Assembly (NCBI GenBank): GCA_015680635.1
Contig: JAABOA010000187.1
Coordinates: forward strand, 2,770-14,593
Direction: 5' to 3'
Length of the DNA stretch: 11,824 nucleotides
Origin: Lunasporangiospora selenospora
Taxonomy: Eukaryota; Mortierellomycota; Mortierellomycetes; Mortierellales; Mortierellaceae
Shown here: positions 7,674 through 11,824 of the stretch, in pieces
How the letters are laid out: each line of letters begins with the position of its first letter
How positions within the stretch are numbered: position 1 is the stretch's first letter
Notes under the pieces: model-generated
The model's database searches: none
What the model saw: the letters and a program-made list of their open reading frames with translations, nothing else
Told to the model about the DNA's origin: nothing
Translations under genes and position numbers: made by a program

Positions 7674-9949
7674 CTAGATAACCTTGGTAATGCTGTGAAT
7701 AATCTCCTCCTTGGTAATCAAATGGCATGTCTTCTCGACCAAACCAAGAAGCGCATTAATGTCCTGCGACCATTCGTTCAACACCTCATTTGGATGCTTT
7801 GACTTTGCAAACGATACAACACCTGCAGGTCGGTCAATCTTGGCATAGATCGTCTTGGACACCACCAGCTTGGACAAGAACTCCTCGCAGTCCTTGTCTG
7901 CAAGATCCAATAGCTGCGTCAGCCGCTTGGTTGTGATACGAGTATAGTACTTGGCAACAACGCGGATGTTCTGTAAGAAAGAAAAGGGGTGTCGGTATTA
8001 GCATCTTTGTCTCAATTCCACGAGTTTGCATGATACAAAAAAAGTATCAAGTTGTCTCTCATTCACACATTACATGTTCAACAACGCGGTTGTGAAGCTC
8101 CTTTAGACGCTTTCGGGATTCCTCGCTTCCTCCTGCCAGTGCTGGGTTCTGTCCAAGGGTTGGTCCATATATTTGCTCAATTATGGGCCAGCGCATCAGC
8201 TCTGTGGTGATGAAGCACTTTAGCAAATCGCTATACACATTCCATGTAGAACGAAAATCAAGGGTCAGCATTAGGCACCGGGTTGGCTCTATGAATCAGC
8301 ACTCCTGTGGCGAGGTCCCAATTAGTGGCGAGAAAAGCTTTTGATCATTACCGGTACACAGGAGTGTCGATCTCTTCGGCCTCGGCATGCACTCTGTGAA
8401 TAAGGTCCGACTGCTCGTTATCATATGGCGCAAGGGCCACAAAGAGAGCTGCGTTCTCGACAGCCTATGAACATGAAGGTAAAGCAGGACTTGGATAAGT
8501 AATCGACGCAGTTTGAGGTCATGGGGACTACTGGAATAATTCCAAGGTGCACACAATAAATTACCTTCTTGGCCTTGGCAGGGTCTTCCTTGACAATTGG
8601 CGTGTCATAAATCTGTCGATAATGCTTGCAAGCACTCAGGTACTCGCTCTCGTGAAGAGAGTACTCAATCATCAAGTCATAGTATCGCAATTTCAAATCC
8701 TGTTTGAATGACATTCAAAAGAGCAAGCATAGGACAGAGTAGTCAGCATCCACTCCTATTCATATAATATCCAGCCACTATTAATGGTATGACAAGGATC
8801 ACGGTCGTACCTGAACGTCGGAATCCTTAAAGTATCGGATGTTGATCTTTTTGCTGATAATGTTGGCACGGATGTAGTCCTTCTTCAACAAGCACAAGCG
8901 CATTTGCTCCAAGATAAAATCTGTCTTTTCACGCTTCTCCATTGATCCAAAAGTCTCGACCTGAAATCGTCAAAAGTGGAAAAGGGTATAGGATGTAAAT
9001 AACAGGCTCAGGAGGGAGGGAGGAAAGAATGTCAGTCCTGATCATGATAAAATACCTGAAGGTCCTGCATAATGTCGGCGGCCTCTGTAATGTTTCCTTC
9101 ATCCTCTTTAATCTTTGCCAAAATACGAGTGACTCGGGCACGTTCGACCTCCAAATACACCTAAATCCCAATCAAAAAGAAACATAGAGTATGATAAGTA
9201 ACGAGTCACCGGGTTCATCCCGCAAAGACAACACTTGATTGGATTAACACATATTCTCCACAGTGGCAAAAAGGACTGGATCAAAACGGTACCTTTCCAT
9301 CAGTGACAGTCCTGAGAGTCTCGATGAGCTCGAGTTTGGTCTTCATGTCGGGTGTCTTATCAAGGCACTCCATCGACTCCTGAATCATCCGGGTGATCGC
9401 CTGCTTCAACTGACCATGTTTCTTGGACAAGATAACAATGTATTCCTGCAAGAGTTTCCAGTCTTGAGCCTCGAATGTCAACTGGATAAAACGCTTCAAC
9501 ACGCGGGTGCTGGAGGCGAGATCTGCAGACTGTGTAGAGCAAACAAAATGAGATTGTCGAGTTGGAAAGTGGTTAGAAAGATAACTCATTTTTAGAAAGA
9601 AAATTCGAGAGAGATAATCCAGGTATACGAAAGGGACAAAGTGCGATCGAGGTTGCACCCGGTAGTTGTGAAGAGATGGACTTACAGAGCGCGTTTGCTT
9701 CTCCAGAACAAGCAGTTGCTCCAAGGCCTTGGTCAAGTTGCCACCCTAAATACAGGTAACGTTGAAACAAGTATACAATAAGAGTGCCACAATAAGTATT
9801 GAAATTCTTAGAAAGCCTCTAGAATGCTTGTGTGAGCTGACTGACTGGGCTGGGTAGTTGGGTACCTTGGCATTAGCTTCAATCTCTGGGAGCTGTGCAT
9901 CGACAATTGCCGAGCAATCCTTTTCCATCTTTTGAATAGTCTCGTCCAT
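7674..9949 (-). CDS. RPN5: 26S proteasome regulatory subunit Rpn5 (PSMD12)
   Basis: A non-ATPase subunit of the 19S lid, needed for lid assembly and for placing the Rpn11 deubiquitinase. Exons in transcript order: 9866-9949, 9686-9745, 9293-9529, 9056-9160, 8811-8960, 8565-8699, 8352-8464, 8074-8230, 7674-7970. The eight introns (95-156 bases) are all GT-AG and in phase, and the product is 445 aa, the usual family length. Recognisable blocks are [20 protein letters not shown] at the N-terminus, [13 protein letters not shown], the helical repeat segment [40 protein letters not shown], and [20 protein letters not shown] before the PCI domain. The C-terminal part carries [38 protein letters not shown], the PCI winged-helix region with [17 protein letters not shown], and the final helix [20 protein letters not shown]. 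The ATG is the first in frame and gives the expected short N-terminus. The gene diverges from SGF29 across 254 bases. Confidence 0.97.
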
Positions 9950-10080
9950 GCTGTTTCCTTCTCTTATTGGACTATTGATGCAGTTATTTCTGTTTGCTGG
10001 ATAGGGCGTTGTCGAGATCTGTCCTGTTTGAATAGGTTAAAGAAAAAAAAAAAAAAGAAGTAATGCTTGAATGCTAGAGT

Positions 10081-10088
10081 GTGGCAAA
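10081..10088 (+). promoter_or_regulatory. GTGGCAAA, proteasome-associated control element (PACE) core-like
   Basis: This matches eight of the nine bases of the yeast Rpn4-binding PACE consensus (GGTGGCAAA); the preceding base is T instead of G. It lies about 130 bases upstream of the RPN5 ATG, in opposite orientation. PACE-driven control is established in ascomycetes. Whether this fungus has an Rpn4-like factor cannot be seen here. Confidence 0.3.
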
Positions 10089-10191
10089 AGGTCGAAGATG
10101 CAAGCTTGCGCGTCTTTCGCGATGCATTACTGGTCCCTATATTTAAGGCACGCACCAAATCTCAATCCTGTGACGCAGACCCATATTGAAT

Positions 10192-10197
10192 CACGTG
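10192..10197. promoter_or_regulatory. CACGTG palindrome (E-box)
   Basis: A perfect six-base palindrome seven bases before the SGF29 ATG, in the range bound by bHLH factors such as Cbf1 or Pho4 in yeast. A six-base match can arise by chance, and its position so close to the start codon may put it inside the transcript. Confidence 0.25.
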
Positions 10198-10203
10198 TTT
10201 AAA

Positions 10204-11824
10204 ATGAGAGAGTTCATGGAGAACCAATGGGGAACCAGGAGCCAAGCAAACATGGACAGAAAAAGTCATCGTGGCGTAGGTCCAGGAACTATAGCGTCTT
10301 CTACATCTGCAGCAATACCGACATTAGGAATGGCCAATGCCGATGCACAGGATGATGCACAGGATGAACTCGTTCTGTGGAGAAGAGTCCTTGCAGAACT
10401 CTTCCGTTTAGCGGAACTACAGGATAAGAACAGTGACACTTTTACAACCCTAGACAAAGCTCCTGAAGGTTCCATACACCATTCCCTCTTGCTTGTTTCT
10501 ATCTTTGATCCATGATGTTAGTCTTACAGATTTTTTATGCTGTTTAATCGAATACTGACATAACCAAACACTTTGTATACAGGAAACCCCACTCGGCCAG
10601 CTTCATCCTACCAGGAAGCAGTTGACAGACTCCGCGATGAAAGAGAGTAAGTACAGCAGTTTGTGCATATCCATGTCGATCAATTTGGGCATACATCTGT
10701 ACAAAGCTTTGTCAAAAGAGAATTTATTTTTTCCATGGATACTTTTCGATGTTGGGCGGCGCTCTAACAGTCATATGTCCGCTCCTTTGACCTTTGCTTT
10801 TTAGCATCATCCAGCGAGCTCTCGAGATACTTAATATCATGCTTGGGATTCGTGACGGAGATTTGTCCACTGGTAAGGAGTACCTCATGTCATCAAGATG
10901 GAGAAAACGGAGAGGAGACGCTGGACCTTGCAAGGTATAGGGCTCTCTACGCTGACCCGAATCTCTGTTACCTCATCTGTTTGCTCTCCACTAGACAACT
11001 CGCCTGAAGGAAAGCGGAAAAAGCGAAAAATCGATGCCGAGAGTCTACTCTCTAATTCCAAAAAGATCAGAAGGTAAATGTCTGCACGCAAGCTTTGGGG
11101 AGGGTAAATGACATTCAAATTCCTTTTGATATTTGGTCAGAAACTAACCATACCTCAACTCTTCGTTCATCTATTTGTTATATTACAATTTGCATCGCTG
11201 GACAACATAGATACTCATCCCAGGATCCTAATGGAATCATTCCTGTTGGTCATCAGGTTCGTTACTTGCAGTATCTTTTTTATATGTATCCCCTCCTCAG
11301 TCCTAAACTGTACTGTGTACTGATCTCATTGACCATGTCCGCTTTTTCCCTGTAGGTGGCCGCAAGAACTCCAAAGGACAAGAATAAACAAGAAGAGTGG
11401 ATTCTAGCTAGAGTATTATCCTATTCAGCAGAAAAGAACAAGTATGCCCGTCGACCCAACCGTCAGACGTCGGAACAAATTCGGTCATCGGGAAAGGTAT
11501 CCGGAAGGACAAAACTGACCCACCACAATATCGCCCTTGTGTTAGATATGTTGTGGAGGACGACGAAGCTGATGAATCTGGCAAGAAGATGTAAGTACCA
11601 TGTGGATCTTTTCTCCCCCTTTGAGAAGGATAAGAAACAGAAAAGGAAATATTACAGACGCACTATACTAGATCAAACGCCGGACCCAACCTAACGCCTC
11701 TTTTTTTCCTTTTTTTCCTTTTTTTTCTTTTGGATCAAAAGGACTTACACCCTCAGCGCGCGCGGCGTGATTATGATTGCCGATGAACAAGACTCTGTGC
11801 CCGAGTTCCCCGCAGGACATACTG
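10204..11824 (+). CDS. SGF29: SAGA-associated factor Sgf29, N-terminal and first Tudor part (partial 3')
   Basis: Sgf29 recruits SAGA to chromatin by reading H3K4me2/3. Exons: 10204-10468, 10583-10646, 10805-10872, 10995-11073, 11211-11256, 11356-11441, 11546-11590, and 11742 to the window end; all introns are GT-AG and in phase. The 245 visible residues start with a polar stretch. A helical, probably coiled-coil region follows (ELVLWRRVLAELFRLAELQ at 55-73 and YQEAVDRLRDERDIIQRALE at 98-117), then a KRKKRK putative nuclear localisation signal (139-144). The first Tudor repeat begins at VGHQVAARTPKDKNKQEEWI (171-190) and continues LARVLSYSAEKNKYVVEDDE (191-210), YTLSARGVIMIADE (220-233), ending in VPEFPAGHT. 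Acidic residues after KYVV fall where the family contacts the H3 N-terminus. The second Tudor, with the methyl-lysine cage, lies beyond the window. The first donor (GTTCCA) is weak. An in-frame ATG at 10252 is an alternative start. Confidence 0.93.
11591..11741 (+). other. SGF29 last visible intron with long pyrimidine tract
   Basis: It starts with a strong GTAAGT donor and ends in AAAAG. A long T/C run at about 11698-11730 precedes the acceptor. A competing acceptor at TATTACAG (about 11658) would lead quickly to a stop (IRTILDQTPDPT, ending at 11694). The chosen acceptor restores the conserved Tudor strand YTLSARGVI in phase. Confidence 0.8.

Larger units (their letters stand above)
9950..10203. 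promoter_or_regulatory. Divergent promoter between RPN5 (minus) and SGF29 (plus)
   Basis: 254 bases separate the two ATGs. The region holds an A-run around 10042-10056 (a T-run on the RPN5 strand), a GTGGCAAA octamer at 10081-10088, a TATATTTAA element at 10138-10146 about 60 bases before the SGF29 ATG, and a CACGTG palindrome at 10192-10197. On the RPN5 strand, the pyrimidine run followed by TTCAAACAG could also be the acceptor of a 5' untranslated intron. Function is inferred from position. Confidence 0.55.

Noticed and set aside
10935-10994. A 60-base SGF29 intron starting at GTATAG
   Set aside because: It breaks the reading frame into the KRKKRK exon. The GTAAGG donor at 10873 gives a 122-base intron in phase, with a CTGAC branch-like site near 10952.

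Overview
This window looks like chromosomal DNA of an early-diverging filamentous fungus, most likely Mortierella-like (Mortierellomycota). The evidence is intron-rich genes with short GT-AG introns (about 95-205 bases), CT-rich leaders, recognisably fungal Cdc50, Rpn5 and Sgf29 proteins, and a secreted leucine-rich-repeat protein of the kind common in Mortierella. The genus is an inference. No prokaryotic, viral or transposon gene was recognised.

Layout: (1) 1-651, minus: 5' part of a secreted LRR protein gene that runs off the left edge; its start codon is unresolved. (2) 652-2977: a long region with no convincing gene, strongly purine-rich on the plus strand between about 830 and 1530, with one doubtful 71-residue plus-strand ORF at 2432-2647. 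(3) 2978-4772, minus: a complete five-exon CDC50/LEM3 gene (408 aa), the non-catalytic subunit of P4-ATPase lipid flippases. (4) 5056-7248, minus: an intronless 730-aa secreted protein that I read as two divergent Kre9/KNH-like beta-sandwich segments, each split by low-complexity sequence. (5) 7674-9949, minus: a complete nine-exon RPN5 gene (445 aa), a 26S proteasome lid subunit. (6) 9950-10203: a compact divergent promoter. (7) 10204 to the right edge, plus: the first eight exons of SGF29, the H3K4me-reading subunit of SAGA, cut off within its tandem Tudor domain.

I derived the exon models by hand from splice signals, reading-frame phase and remembered family patterns; every junction in the CDC50, RPN5 and SGF29 models is in phase. 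The genes do not form a pathway: they are housekeeping functions (membrane asymmetry, protein degradation, chromatin) next to two secreted or cell-surface proteins. CDC50, the KNH-like gene and the LRR gene all feed the secretory pathway, but co-regulation is not shown. No new multi-gene system is evident. The most distinctive item is the 730-aa secreted protein.
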